DNA from: Lacticaseibacillus mingshuiensis
GTDB taxonomy: Bacteria; Bacillota; Bacilli; Lactobacillales; Lactobacillaceae
Direction of reading: 5' to 3'
Assembly: GCF_016861785.1 (NCBI RefSeq)
Contig: NZ_BOLS01000004.1
Location: 62,001-126,000, forward strand
DNA: 64,000 nt
Numbering within the stretch: the first letter of the stretch is position 1; each line of letters begins with the position of its first letter. This document shows positions 8,584 to 18,235 of this stretch, piece by piece. The position numbers and the translations under genes are program-made. The notes under the pieces were generated by a model that saw only the letters and a program-made list of their open reading frames with translations, searched no databases and was not told the origin of the DNA.

Positions 8584-10026
8584 GTGAGCACGCAACCATC
8601 AAGCAACGAGAGTAAGCTCGGCTTTCTGGCACTGACCGCAATGGTGGTCGGGTCGATGGTCGGGGCAGGGATCTTCATGTTGCCCCGGCGCTTTGCGGAA
8701 GCGACCGGAGTGATCGGCACCGGGCTGACCTGGCTGATCGCGGGAACTGGAATGTTGATGTTGGCCCTTGTCTTTCAAACGCTCGCCGTTCGCCAGCCAA
8801 CCTTGGACGCTGGGGTTTTCGCTTATGCCAAGGCTGGGTTTGGCAATTATGTCGGCTTCATCGCCGCGGTCGGCTTCTGGGCCAGCGCCTGCGCGGGTAA
8901 CGTCACGTACCTGGTGTTGATCAAATCGACACTGGGCGCCGTCATTCCCGGACTCGGCGAAGGAGACACAATTCTAGCGCTGGTTTTGTCGTCTGCGATG
9001 ATATGGGCGTTTGTGGCGCTGATCCTGCGCGGCGTCCAGCAGGCGGCCCTGATCAACACCATCGCCACCGTCGCGAAGCTGGTGCCGATCATCCTGTTTG
9101 TGATCGTCACCATACTCGCCTTTGACCACAGGGTATTTATCGACAACTTAATGGGCGGCGAGGCCGCGACTGCCGACGTGCTGTTCGGCCAGGTGCGGGC
9201 GACGATGCTGATCACCGTGTTCGTGTTTCTCGGCATCGAAGGCGCCAGCATCTACTCCCGCTACGCGAAAACACGTCGGGATGTGGGCCGTGCAACGGTG
9301 CTTGGATTTGTGTCGGTGTTGGCACTTCTAGCGGCCATCACCATGCTGGCGTACGGCGTGATGCCACGCGCTGAAATGGCGGCACTGCGCCAGCCGTCAC
9401 TTGCCGGGGTCCTGACGCACGCGGTCGGGCCGTGGGGCGGGGTGCTGATCAGCGCCGGCCTGATCGTGTCGGTGCTCGGTGCGTACCTCGCTTGGACGTT
9501 AATGGCGGCGGAAGTCGTGCTTGCGGCGGCCAAGAATCAGGACATGCCGGCCGCGCTGGGACGTGTGTCGAAGACCGGCGTACCGAAAAATGCCTTGCTG
9601 GTGTCGGCCGCGTTGACGCAGCTGATCTTGTTGGCGACATTTTTGACGGATGGTGCGCTGGATTTTGCGCTCGATCTGACCGGGTCGCTCGCACTCTTGC
9701 CATTTTTCCTGACGGCGGTGTTTGCGGTGAAGATCGCGCTCACCCGCGATGGTTACGACGAGGTCTCAGCGAAAACGCGGCGACGGGACCTGATTGTCGG
9801 GGGCATCGCCGTCGTGTATACCGCGTTTCTCATCTATGCGGCGGGACTGAAATTCCTGTTGCTCTCATGCTTGTTGCTGGCGCCGGCCACGGTGCTTTAT
9901 TTGGTGGCCCGCCGCGAACAACGCCACCCCTTTTTCAAACGCTATGAGACGCTGATTCTGGTGGTCCTCATCATAGGCGCGGCGGTTGCGCTGCATGGCT
10001 TGTTGACCGGCTGGATCGCGATCTGA
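8584..10026 (+). CDS. arcD: Arginine/ornithine antiporter-type APC transporter
   Basis: Membrane transporter of the APC basic amino acid/polyamine antiporter family; next to arginine deiminase it most likely exchanges arginine for ornithine or citrulline. 480 residues from GTG 8584, with AAAGGAGGT about 7 nt upstream. The family N-terminus is clear: LTAMVVGSMVGAGIFMLP in segment 1, the unwound-helix GxG substrate motif of APC proteins. About 12-13 hydrophobic segments follow, with GIEGASIYS in segment 6 and SVLGAYLAWTLMAAE in segment 8, both typical of ArcD/LysP relatives. It is followed 39 bp later by arcA, probably as one operon. The exact substrate is inferred from context. Confidence 0.88.
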   Translation: MSTQPSSNESKLGFLALTAMVVGSMVGAGIFMLPRRFAEATGVIGTGLTWLIAGTGMLMLALVFQTLAVRQPTLDAGVFAYAKAGFGNYVGFIAAVGFWASACAGNVTYLVLIKSTLGAVIPGLGEGDTILALVLSSAMIWAFVALILRGVQQAALINTIATVAKLVPIILFVIVTILAFDHRVFIDNLMGGEAATADVLFGQVRATMLITVFVFLGIEGASIYSRYAKTRRDVGRATVLGFVSVLALLAAITMLAYGVMPRAEMAALRQPSLAGVLTHAVGPWGGVLISAGLIVSVLGAYLAWTLMAAEVVLAAAKNQDMPAALGRVSKTGVPKNALLVSAALTQLILLATFLTDGALDFALDLTGSLALLPFFLTAVFAVKIALTRDGYDEVSAKTRRRDLIVGGIAVVYTAFLIYAAGLKFLLLSCLLLAPATVLYLVARREQRHPFFKRYETLILVVLIIGAAVALHGLLTGWIAI

Positions 10027-10065
10027 TGACGGCGTAACTCGATATTCAACTAAGGAGGAACTCTG

Positions 10066-11316
10066 ATGACGCAATTCGAACCGAACTTCGGCGTGTATTC
10101 CGAGGTGGGCCAGCTGCGCCGCGTGCTTGTGTGCCGGCCGGGGCTTGCCCATGAACGCCTGACCCCCTTGAACAACCATGACCTGCTCTTCGACGACCTG
10201 CCATGGGTCGACCAGGCCAAGCGCGACCACGAGGACTTTGTGGCAAAAATGGTGGCGCGGGGTATCGACGTCCTGGAACTCCACACACTTTTGGCTGAGA
10301 CCCTCGCTGTGCCAAGGGCCAAGGCCTGGCTGCTGGACCGCAAGATCACCGCCAATGAGGTCGGCCGCGGCCTGATCGCCGGCACCCGCGCATTTTTGGA
10401 AACGCTGGACAATGTGATGCTGGCCGAATATCTGATCGGCGGGCTGGCGGCCAGCGAATTGCCGAAGGAGTATCGAACCGACTACCTCGGGTTGGTGCGC
10501 GACTCAAGCGGCGTCAATGAATACCTGATGCCGCCACTGCCGAACACGCTGTACACGCGCGACACGACCTGCTGGATCTACAACGGCATGACATACAATT
10601 CGCTGTATTGGCCGGCGCGCCACGATGAAACGCTCTTGATGAAGGCCATCTATCTTTTCCACCCACTGTTTGCCAAGCAGGACATCAACATCTGGTGGGG
10701 CGACCCCGAGCGCTCATGGGGACAGGCCACGTTTGAAGGCGGGGATGTGATGCCGGTCGGAAATGGTGTGGTGCTGATCGGCATGAGTGAGCGCACTTCG
10801 CGCCAGGCAATCACCCAAGTCGCCCAGTCGCTGTTTACTGCGCGCGCCGCCGAGCGAGTGATCGTGGCGGCGATGCCAAAGTTGCGCGCTGCCATGCACC
10901 TCGACACTGTTTTCACCTTCGCCGACCGGGATCTGGTCACCGTGTACCCGCAGATCGTCGACCAGATTCAGCCCTTCTCGCTGTATCCGGAAGACAACGA
11001 GCAGCTCAAGGTGGTCCGCGAAAAACAGGGCTTCATTCCGACAGTCGCCGAGGCGCTCGACCTGCCGAAGCTGCGCGTGGTCGAGACCCCGGGCAGTCTG
11101 TACACCAGTGAGCGCCAACAATGGGACAGCGGCAACAATGTGGTGGCGCTGGCGCCGGGCGTGGTGATGGCTTATGACCGCAATACGCACATCAACCGGG
11201 CTTTGCAGGAGGCCGGAGTTGAGGTGGTGACCATTGCCGGGGCTGAGCTTGGTCGCGGGCGTGGCGGCGGCCACTGCATGACTTGCCCGATTTTGCGGGA
11301 TTCGGTGGACTATTGA
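10066..11316 (+). CDS. arcA: Arginine deiminase
   Basis: Hydrolyses arginine to citrulline and ammonia, the first step of the ADI pathway, which yields ATP and raises pH in acid-stressed lactobacilli. 416 residues, the usual length; TAAGGAGGAA precedes ATG 10066. Active-site motifs are all present: N-terminal [37 protein letters not shown] (guanidinium-binding Asp), and the C-terminal [10 protein letters not shown] with nucleophile Cys404. No ornithine carbamoyltransferase (arcB) or carbamate kinase (arcC) follows; a terminator at 11327-11369 closes the operon. Those genes must be elsewhere or absent. The arcD-arcA order differs from the common arcABCD layout. Confidence 0.97.
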   Translation: MTQFEPNFGVYSEVGQLRRVLVCRPGLAHERLTPLNNHDLLFDDLPWVDQAKRDHEDFVAKMVARGIDVLELHTLLAETLAVPRAKAWLLDRKITANEVGRGLIAGTRAFLETLDNVMLAEYLIGGLAASELPKEYRTDYLGLVRDSSGVNEYLMPPLPNTLYTRDTTCWIYNGMTYNSLYWPARHDETLLMKAIYLFHPLFAKQDINIWWGDPERSWGQATFEGGDVMPVGNGVVLIGMSERTSRQAITQVAQSLFTARAAERVIVAAMPKLRAAMHLDTVFTFADRDLVTVYPQIVDQIQPFSLYPEDNEQLKVVREKQGFIPTVAEALDLPKLRVVETPGSLYTSERQQWDSGNNVVALAPGVVMAYDRNTHINRALQEAGVEVVTIAGAELGRGRGGGHCMTCPILRDSVDY

Positions 11317-11326
11317 GTTTGATGCG

Positions 11327-11369
11327 CAGCTCGTGCTTGCCAGTTTTGGCGGGGCGGGCTGTTTTTTTG
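11327..11369 (+). terminator. Intrinsic terminator after arcA
   Basis: CAGCtCG / CGgGCTG outer stem with inner CCA/TGG pairing, followed by TTTTTTT. It ends the arcD-arcA transcript. Confidence 0.75.
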
Positions 11370-11395
11370 CTTTGGATTCGAAAATGGCGGGCCGG

Positions 11396-11409
11396 TCTCA
11401 TTTTTGAGC
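11396..11409. promoter_or_regulatory. TCTCATTTTTGAGC, candidate operator (site 2)
   Basis: Variant of the CTCAAAATTGAG palindrome, 119 bp upstream of the LPxTG repeat protein. A TACACT -10-like box lies 29 bp further on. Confidence 0.4.
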
Positions 11410-11527
11410 GACTCGCGAAGGTGCCTGGTGCGGCGCGCTACACTACCTCAATGGAACATGTGGTCGGCTGGCTGTGGGTCAGCGGGTGACAAGACGTTAC
11501 AACAAAACTAACTAAGGGGAGATAGTT

Positions 11528-13060
11528 ATGAAGAATCGCGATGGAGCAAAAAAACTGTACCGAGCACATAAGACCTGGCTCGCCGCTGGATTGACCGCAG
11601 CCACGCTGTTGGGGGTCCAGGTGATGGGGGCCAACGCGCATTCCGTTTCCGCAGCTGAGGTCGAGACGCCAGCTGCACGATCGGCCGTAACTGTCACCGC
11701 ACCAACGCAGGCGGAGATCGAGGCAATCATTGCCGCCGACCAAGATGATGCCGCAACTGGCGCTTATGTCGGCGCAGAAGCGGGGCGAACGGGCGGTGAT
11801 CTCACTGATCTGAGTGCGCATAGCGCCGCCTATATCAATGCCTACAATGAGGCAAAGGCGAAGGCAGAAGCGGACAAACAACAAGCCGCACTCGCTGACA
11901 CGGTCGCCAAAGTCACGACCCCTGGACCATCGGCTGAGGAACTCGCGGCAATCGTGAAAAAAACACAAACAGACGCGAAAAACGGGGCAGAGGTTGGCAC
12001 AAAAGCCGGGCAGACTGGCGCAGAGCTGGCGGACCTTGACCAACAAAGTAGTGCCTTTATCAATGCCTACAACATTGCGAAGGTAGACGCCGAAGCCGGG
12101 ACTCAGGTTGGTACAAAGGCTGGCGAAACCGGGGCAGACTTAGAAGATCTGGCACAACACAGCGATGCGTTTGTCGCCGCCTACAATTTGGCGAAGACCA
12201 AAGCTGCAGCGGAAAAGGCCGCGGCGCAACAAGCTGCCGAAGAGGCCAAGCTTTAGGCGGCCTACGATAGCGGGTTCCGCTACGGCTCGACCGGGGCCGA
12301 CCTCGGCAATGTAGGCGTTGCAAGCATGACGCCGGACGAACAAACTGTTTTCAAACGTGGTTACAGTGATGGTGAGCGGGTCCACGCCGAAAAGATGGCG
12401 CAGGCTCAAGCTGCCAAAGAGGCCAAGCTTCAGGCGGTCTACGATAGCGGGTTCCGTTACGGCTCGACCGGGGCGGACCTCGGCAATGCAGGCGTTGCAA
12501 GCATGACGCCGGACGAACAAAATGTTTTCAAACGTGGTTACAGCGATGGTGCGCGGGTCCATGCCGAAAAGATGGCGCAGGCCCAAAAGGACGCGGCGGC
12601 CAAGGCACAACATGCCCAGGATATTCTGAACAGTCACAAGAAGGGGCAGGACTACACCGACTATAAGAAGATCGATGCCGCCTATGCGAAAGGCTTAGCC
12701 GATGCAGCGAAGAAAGCGGCTCAGACTACTGACAGCGGCAACCGGTCGACGGACACCTCTGAAAACACGCAATCCACAGAACCGGACAAGACATCGGCCA
12801 CAAAGACTGATGGAACGACAGCTGCTACCGCCACGACAGCCACCCAAACAAAGGCCAAGGCAAGCAATAGATCTACGTCCAACGCCACTACAAGCGATAA
12901 TGACCAGAAGACCGAAGCGGCAACGGCTAACGGGACAACGCAGGGACAGCTGCCAACAACTGGTGATCATGTAGACACAACGGCTGCCTCACTTGGATTT
13001 GTTGCGGTTATCGGGATGCTGTTTGGTCTGGCGGGGACCTCGTTGAAGAAGCAACGCTAA
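11528..13060 (+). pseudogene. KxYKxGKxW / LPxTG repeat surface protein interrupted by in-frame TAG
   Basis: A 510-codon frame opens at ATG 11528 (TAAGGGGAG upstream) and would end at 13060, but codon 243 is TAG (12254-12256). The signal peptide is a KxYKxGKxW variant (KKLYRAHKTW, then a hydrophobic core to about residue 35). About three repeats of TG.DL.DL..S.AF..AYN.AK fill residues 70-225. Two near-identical units (YDSGFRYGSTGADLGN, MTPDEQ.VFKRGYSDG) follow. The stop lies where the second unit's boundary has CAG, so a single C-to-T change explains it. A Thr/Ser-rich wall-spanning region, LPTTGD, a hydrophobic helix and KKQR end the protein. As it stands, the truncated product would be secreted but not anchored. 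Readthrough or sequencing error are alternatives. The ligand is unknown. Confidence 0.85.
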
Positions 13061-13126
13061 TTCGGCGACATGGCGCCACCCGAGGCCTTTAAATCAATGC
13101 GCCACCACCAGACTGAAAATACCAAA

Positions 13127-13163
13127 AACGCGCCCCATTCCGATCCGCGGAATGGGGCGCGTT
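13127..13163. terminator. Strong hairpin between convergent genes
   Basis: 14-bp perfect arms AACGCGCCCCATTC / GAATGGGGCGCGTT. The T-tract (TTTTTGG) follows on the minus strand, so it chiefly ends the minus-strand Rgg-like gene. It can also stop the plus-strand surface gene. Confidence 0.8.
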
Positions 13164-13175
13164 ACTGTATCTGGT

Positions 13176-14954
13176 TTAGTCTGCTGGTAAAAGATTGGTC
13201 CACATTTCATCAAAGCTGATGTTAACGGCATGTCCCAGGAACGGGTCAAAGCGCACAAGAGTGGTCTTCAAAGCGAGAAAGTCGGCTTCGGCTGTCGAAC
13301 TGCTGGCGATTCGCGCGCGGGCCAGGCCAGTAAACTTGGCGATCGACCGCGACATGACGGTGGTCTTATCAGCGGTGGCCCGGGCCAAAAGCGTCAAGGC
13401 TTCAGCTTGCATTGCGGCATTCTCGGCCAGCCCGGACGCGTTGATCAGGCTCATATAAAGGATCTCGCGCAGACGGTCATCCAGTTGGGCCTGGGCATCG
13501 ACCTGTTTGATCACATGGGTGTAAGCGGCCACGACCGGTGCGATCGGAAGGAGGTCCGCCACGACTAATAGAGCGAGGTTCATAAAATGGTTCCAGTCTT
13601 CGATGCCAAGCACCTGATGGAGGACCGATAACGCCAAGGTCTGAGCCTGCGGGTAGTCGACGCGCAGTTTGGCATTTTAAAATTGCGCAATGGTGACGAC
13701 TAAATGATTGGCCGGGGTTGGGACAGCCTGCGCCTTGGCCTCATATTCTGCGATCAGATCCAGCAACGCATGCTGTTGCGCGCGCGGCGAGATGTGGGCC
13801 ACAAGTACCTCGTTGACCCGGCCGATGCCGTCAAAGGACCGTTCGTGGATGAAAATTGGCTCGGTATAGAGGCTTTGCAGCTCGTCGGCGCGCACATGGA
13901 GCCAGTCGAACACGCGCACAACGGTCGATAGCGGTAATTGTGCCGTTTCCTGGCGCACCAGCCGCCAGTAAGTGGCCTTGGAAAGGCCGACGCCGTGACA
14001 AAGGGTTGCTACGCTCATTTTTTTATTGAGGCGCAGTTCGTTCAGATCGATGGCGGCGTTGCTCGGCGGACAGGGGATGCGCGGCTTTTCGGTCAACGAG
14101 CGCCAGTCTGTGGCTTGGACTGCACGCCACAGATCTTGATACGCGGTAGTTAACGCACCATCCGGATACAAGAGTGTCAAGTCACGGTGAAAAGTGGGCC
14201 AGCCATCTGGCGTCTCTTGCAGGCCGATTTTTCCTAGGGCCATGCGGGCGAATCGTCGCTCCAGCGCACAAGTCCGCAAAAGATTGGCGCTTGAGCCGTT
14301 ATGGTCGTTGCTCGCGACCCACAAAAGCGCCTGCGCCCGCTCCAGTGGCGTGGCGCGGCTGAGATACAGGCGGCCAATCTGTTGCAGGGTCACGCCATCC
14401 GGCCGAATGCGCGAAAGGAGGGCTTGATGGGCGGCGGAAAATGGGAGCCACGGGCTGATTAGATAAAAGAGGTTACGCTCAAAGCCGGTCCACTGGGAAT
14501 AATTGCGTAATTTGATTAAAAGCGCGCTCGCCTGCCTTGTTTGCCCGGCGCGGTCAGGTTGGCGATACAGCGCAATGGCGCCGCTGAGTAGTTGATAGGC
14601 TTCGGGTTCCAACTCGTGGACGTGGACGAGGAGATATTTTTGCAGGTCTTCGCCTGCTTCTAGCGAAAGCGCGTTGGGGGCGATGGCGCCCAGCTCACCG
14701 ATAATGTGTTGCGCCGTTGTGGCCAGCGGCATCATCGTATTTTCCACGCGGACTTCCACGTCTTCCCAACTGAGCGCAAGCGTGTCGAATGCGCGCAGGA
14801 GCGGTCCGAGGCGCCAGTCGGCCTCGCCGCGAACGAGTCGCGTGTAGGTCGCATGGGCGAGCCCGGTCTGCGCGCAGAAAAATTGAACCGGAATACCTTG
14901 GACGCGGCGCTGGTTGCCAATGTATTCGCCGAGCTCGAGTTCTTGTGACGCCAT
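13176..14954 (-). pseudogene. Fused double Rgg-like regulator interrupted by in-frame TAA
   Basis: Rgg-type regulators join an N-terminal HTH to a TPR-like helical peptide-binding domain in about 290 residues. Here one continuous frame of 592 codons starts at ATG 14954 (AAAGGAGG upstream) and holds the architecture twice. Unit 1 has TGLAHATYTRLVRG in its HTH, then a helical domain to about residue 290. Unit 2 has VGLSKATYWRLVRQ in its HTH, then a second helical domain. Codon 426 is TAA (13677-13679); after it the same frame runs to 13176 with plausible helical sequence (SVLHQVLGIEDWNHFMNLAL). The stop removes roughly the last 165 residues. The 425-aa product would keep both HTHs and one complete effector domain, so it may still bind DNA. 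Decay, error or a recent nonsense mutation are all possible. Confidence 0.75.
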
Positions 14955-15026
14955 GCGGGGCCTCCTTTTGCAGTGGTGGTGGTTGATTCCAGTTTACAGG
15001 GCTGCTCAGGCGCGGGTCTAGTTTGT

Positions 15027-15040
15027 GCTCAATTTTGAGA
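15027..15040. promoter_or_regulatory. GCTCAATTTTGAGA, candidate operator (site 3)
   Basis: On the minus strand this reads TCTCAAAATTGAGC, about 30 bp before a TAAACT box (14996-14991) upstream of the double Rgg-like gene. The spacing resembles site 2, which suggests autoregulation; this is inference. Confidence 0.45.
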
Positions 15041-15150
15041 CGCGAAGTTGCCACAAATGAAAAAAGCCCGCGAGATGCGGACTGATTGGGGAAACCTGAT
15101 TTGTAAGCGGCAGGCCTAACTTAGAGAACTGTCCGGACCCCGACGAGTTT

Positions 15151-16329
15151 TCAGCGCATCGCTTCTGCGCTTGTGCCGAGCGTTTCATTGATTGTTACCT
15201 GCTTGCCGGCACGATAGATGGTGAGCTTGACTGTTGCGCCCGGTTTTTGCGCATAAAGCGTTTGGTAAAAATTGCCCGCTGATGTGACGGGCTCGCCATT
15301 GAGGCTGACGATCACGTCCTGCGTTTGCAGGTTGGTGCCGGACCCCACTGCCACGACCACGACACCTTCCGTCACGCTGGCGGGCAGGGCAAGCACGCTG
15401 CGCTGCTGGGAGCGTGCGATCCGACTGAGGTCGATCGCGGTTGCGGCCAGCGTCGGGCGTTCGATCTCGCCGTCTTTTTCCAGCTGGGCGACGATCTCGG
15501 CCACTGTGGCGCTTGGAATGGCAAAGCTCATGTCTTCAATCGTGGCACCGCCACCGGATGTGCCGGAAAGTTTCATCGAGTTGATGCCGACGATCTGGCC
15601 GGCCATGTCCACCAGCGGCCCGCCGGAATTGCCACTATTGATGGCGGCGTCCGTCTGCAAAACAGTTGTCTGGATCTCTTTTCCAGTATTCCCGACCGGC
15701 AGCGTCATCTGGCGCTCGGTGGCGGAGATCACGCCCTTGGTCGCGCTTGCGGCAAAGGCCAGGCCCAGCGGTGAGCCGACCGCCAGCACGGATTGGCCGG
15801 TCGCCGCGGCGTTGCTTGCCGCAAATTGGGCAGTCGTCAGGGCTGAGTCGCTGGTGATCTTCAACACGGCCAGGTCGGTCAACGGGTCGTCACCGACCAG
15901 AGTGGCTGTGTGCGTCGTTCCGTCGTTGAGCACGACCTCGATCGCCGTCGCATCGGTGATCACGTGCTCGTTGGTCACAATAAAATACGTCTTATCATCG
16001 CGCTTGTAGATGACGCCGGACCCCGCGCCGCTGGATTGGCCGCTCGGTTGCTGGTAGGGGTACAGCGCCTGACTGCCGGCCGTGTAGTTGACCACGGTCA
16101 CGACGGCTGGGCTGATCACGCGGTACGCCGCAGCGGCGCTGTCATCGGTGGTGACGGCGCTAACGGGCTGGGAGGTGGGGGTCATGGTGCTGTCCGCCAG
16201 CGTGGTTTGGGATTCCAGTACTGCGTGGAGATACAGCCGCGCACCCGCGTACCCAGCGCCAAGCGCCAGCCCAAGGCCAATGATTGCGAGGAGGAAGGGC
16301 CGGAGCCACTTTGAGATCGGTTGCTTCAT
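15151..16329 (-). CDS. htrA: HtrA/DegP-type membrane-anchored serine protease
   Basis: Surface quality-control protease that degrades misfolded exported proteins. 392 residues from ATG 16329, after GAAGGCGGTG. One N-terminal membrane anchor (about residues 10-34) is followed by a Ser/Thr-rich linker and a trypsin-like domain. The catalytic triad is H122 (TNEHVI), D152 (DPLTDLAVLK) and S235 (NSGNSGGPL), all intact. A single PDZ domain occupies about residues 300-390 (GVVVVAVGSGTNLQTQDVI...SLNGEPV). This is the usual layout of Gram-positive HtrA. In many lactobacilli htrA sits near walK and rlmH; here it stands alone, so it could be a second HtrA paralogue. Confidence 0.9.
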   Translation of the reverse strand: MKQPISKWLRPFLLAIIGLGLALGAGYAGARLYLHAVLESQTTLADSTMTPTSQPVSAVTTDDSAAAAYRVISPAVVTVVNYTAGSQALYPYQQPSGQSSGAGSGVIYKRDDKTYFIVTNEHVITDATAIEVVLNDGTTHTATLVGDDPLTDLAVLKITSDSALTTAQFAASNAAATGQSVLAVGSPLGLAFAASATKGVISATERQMTLPVGNTGKEIQTTVLQTDAAINSGNSGGPLVDMAGQIVGINSMKLSGTSGGGATIEDMSFAIPSATVAEIVAQLEKDGEIERPTLAATAIDLSRIARSQQRSVLALPASVTEGVVVVAVGSGTNLQTQDVIVSLNGEPVTSAGNFYQTLYAQKPGATVKLTIYRAGKQVTINETLGTSAEAMR

Positions 16330-16693
16330 GTTTTTACACCGCCTTCTTGTTGTTTGTACTTCAAGCGTAGCAAGACGGTTGGCGCGGTGTCGCGGAATAG
16401 GCGCGGGGACTTAAAGCGGTGAGAATGGTGAATTGACGGCGTTTGTGGGCTGATTCCTCATAAAATGCAGCGTGTCTGCTCAAAATTGAGACGGCCATCA
16501 GGGACGTTGAAAGGCGGACAACGGTCTTTTAAAGAAAACGAACAGATAACGAGCCGTTTGTGCTTCCTTGCCTTTACTGAGGTGAGCAGCTTTTTGAGGG
16601 CGAGTCAGAATTGTAGCTAAATATCAGTATGCTTATTTTTCTTTGATGAGCGGGCAGTCTATGATGGGCTCAAAATCGAAGGAGTTGATCAAG
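16330..16693. other. Intergenic region between htrA and the SRPBCC gene
   Basis: Divergent promoter region with no gene seen. Holds the GCTCAAAATTGAGA site at 16478-16491 and a TTGACG box near 16432. Confidence 0.5.
16478..16491. promoter_or_regulatory. GCTCAAAATTGAGA, candidate operator (site 4)
   Basis: Nearly palindromic, in the divergent space between htrA and the SRPBCC/oxidoreductase pair. It matches the perfect palindrome at 8328 in 13 of 14 positions. Confidence 0.45.
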
Positions 16694-17131
16694 ATGCAAG
16701 ACATTTTTTCAAATACCGTAACAATCGCCGCGCCCGTAGCCCTAGTAAAAGCGTGGCTGCTTGACCCCGCAAGATTGAACGCGTGGAATCCGGAAATCAC
16801 GGCTATTAGCCCCGCGCAGCCGATTGGCCGGCTTCACATCACCCGGAGCGGACAAGCGTTGAACCGCGAAGAGGATATCCAGATCATTGAAAGCGATGAT
16901 CTCATTATTTACGCCAGCACAGGCGGTCGCCTCGCATACCGGCTGACGTTTCAATTGACCGACTCGGAAGACCAAACTGTCATTGAGGAACACCTGCTGG
17001 TGGACGGCGAGGCGCATCCGCTCTTGCCATTTGAGCTTCTTGCGCCAATCGCGAAGAAGGCCTTTTATGACAATTTGGTTCGGCTCAGTATTCTGGCGCA
17101 GGCCGACTCGCCGGCGGGGGACGACAAATGA
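16694..17131 (+). CDS. SRPBCC-like (START/Bet v1) small-molecule-binding protein
   Basis: 145 residues from ATG 16694, chosen because AAGGAG sits 10 nt upstream; the longer in-frame start has no such site. The pattern is that of SRPBCC/polyketide cyclase-type proteins: an opening beta strand and helix (FSNTVTIAAPVALVKAWLLDPARLNAWNPEI), central antiparallel strands, and a long C-terminal helix (IAKKAFYDNLVRLSIL). These form a hydrophobic ligand pocket. The stop codon overlaps the next start (ATGA), so the protein is made together with a quinone-oxidoreductase-like enzyme, perhaps handling the same small molecule. Ligand unknown. Confidence 0.65.
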   Translation: MQDIFSNTVTIAAPVALVKAWLLDPARLNAWNPEITAISPAQPIGRLHITRSGQALNREEDIQIIESDDLIIYASTGGRLAYRLTFQLTDSEDQTVIEEHLLVDGEAHPLLPFELLAPIAKKAFYDNLVRLSILAQADSPAGDDK

Positions 17132-18045
17132 AGGCAATTATTCAACGGAATTTTGAGGGTATCGCCGCACTGCAAATTGGCGACGTAAAACAGCCGCCTG
17201 TCACACCAATCACCGCATTGATCAAGACCGCCTTCACGCCAGTCATACCATATGACTGGATGACCGAGGAAGGGCGGCTTAAAGACTTACGACCGGTTCA
17301 TCTGCCGATGGTGATCGGTTATGGCTTTTCAGGCGTGGTAACGGCAGTCGGGGCGTTGCGCAGTCCGGCTTTAGTCGGTAAGCGTGTCATCGGATTGAGT
17401 CAGAACGGAACGAGTCAGGAATATAATGCGAATCACATCCCGCCACTGTTGATCGAGGTCCCTGATCAAGTCTCCTTGGAGGCTGCCGCAACCGTGATCG
17501 GTGGCGCCGATACTGCACAGGCGGTGATCGATGAGGCACGTCTGGCCCCGGGAAGTATTGTTCTAATCACGGGCGCATCAGGCGGTGTCGGAACTGCGTT
17601 GATTCAGCTGCTTCGGCGGCAGGAGGTCACGGTGGTTGCAATGGCAAGTACGGAAAATACCGAGTTCGTTCGCGAAGTTGGGGCTACGATCGTGCTTGAT
17701 TACGAGCAGTTCATAGCGCCACAGCTACAGGGGCTGCCGCCAATCGACCTGATCATCGATACAGTTGGATCAGCAGCACTATTGACGGAACTGTCTGCCG
17801 GACTTGATTATCCAGCAATTCTCTCGCTGTCATTACCAAGCTATCAGCCGCATTTAGGTCAGCTCTTTCGCTTCTTGAGTCGGCCAATCATGCCGTCTGC
17901 GTACCGGAACTTGTTGCACCTAATGGCAACGGGCGAACTCAAGGCGTATGTGGATCGTGTCCTGCCATTCGAGGAGGTTGTGCAGGCACAACTATTGGCT
18001 AAGACTGCCCATTCACGTGGGCGCACACTGTTGTCATACGAATAG
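17128..18045 (+). CDS. Zinc-independent MDR-family quinone oxidoreductase-like protein
   Basis: 305 residues; the family usually has 310-340. NAD(P)H-dependent reductase of the medium-chain dehydrogenase/reductase superfamily (quinone or enone reductase branch). A GroES-like domain with GYGFSGVVTAVG is followed by the Rossmann fold, whose dinucleotide-binding loop is TGASGGVGTALIQL (about residues 148-161). No catalytic or structural zinc ligands are seen, matching the quinone reductase branch. It overlaps the SRPBCC gene by ATGA, so translation is coupled. Substrate unknown. Confidence 0.82.
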   Translation: MKAIIQRNFEGIAALQIGDVKQPPVTPITALIKTAFTPVIPYDWMTEEGRLKDLRPVHLPMVIGYGFSGVVTAVGALRSPALVGKRVIGLSQNGTSQEYNANHIPPLLIEVPDQVSLEAAATVIGGADTAQAVIDEARLAPGSIVLITGASGGVGTALIQLLRRQEVTVVAMASTENTEFVREVGATIVLDYEQFIAPQLQGLPPIDLIIDTVGSAALLTELSAGLDYPAILSLSLPSYQPHLGQLFRFLSRPIMPSAYRNLLHLMATGELKAYVDRVLPFEEVVQAQLLAKTAHSRGRTLLSYE

Positions 18046-18235
18046 ACCGGCTCAATAAACGTGAGATAATAGAGACTGACTGGTGCTGAGGGAAAGGCTG
18101 AACATAACCGATACATTGCGTGCACATTCCCTGAGGCGCGGTTGTTCAGCACAACTGATCAATGCCTGAACTGTAATTCTCTTCGCCGAGTTTGTGGCCT
18201 GCAGTCTCACTATTTCGGCGCAAAAGTGGCGAGGG

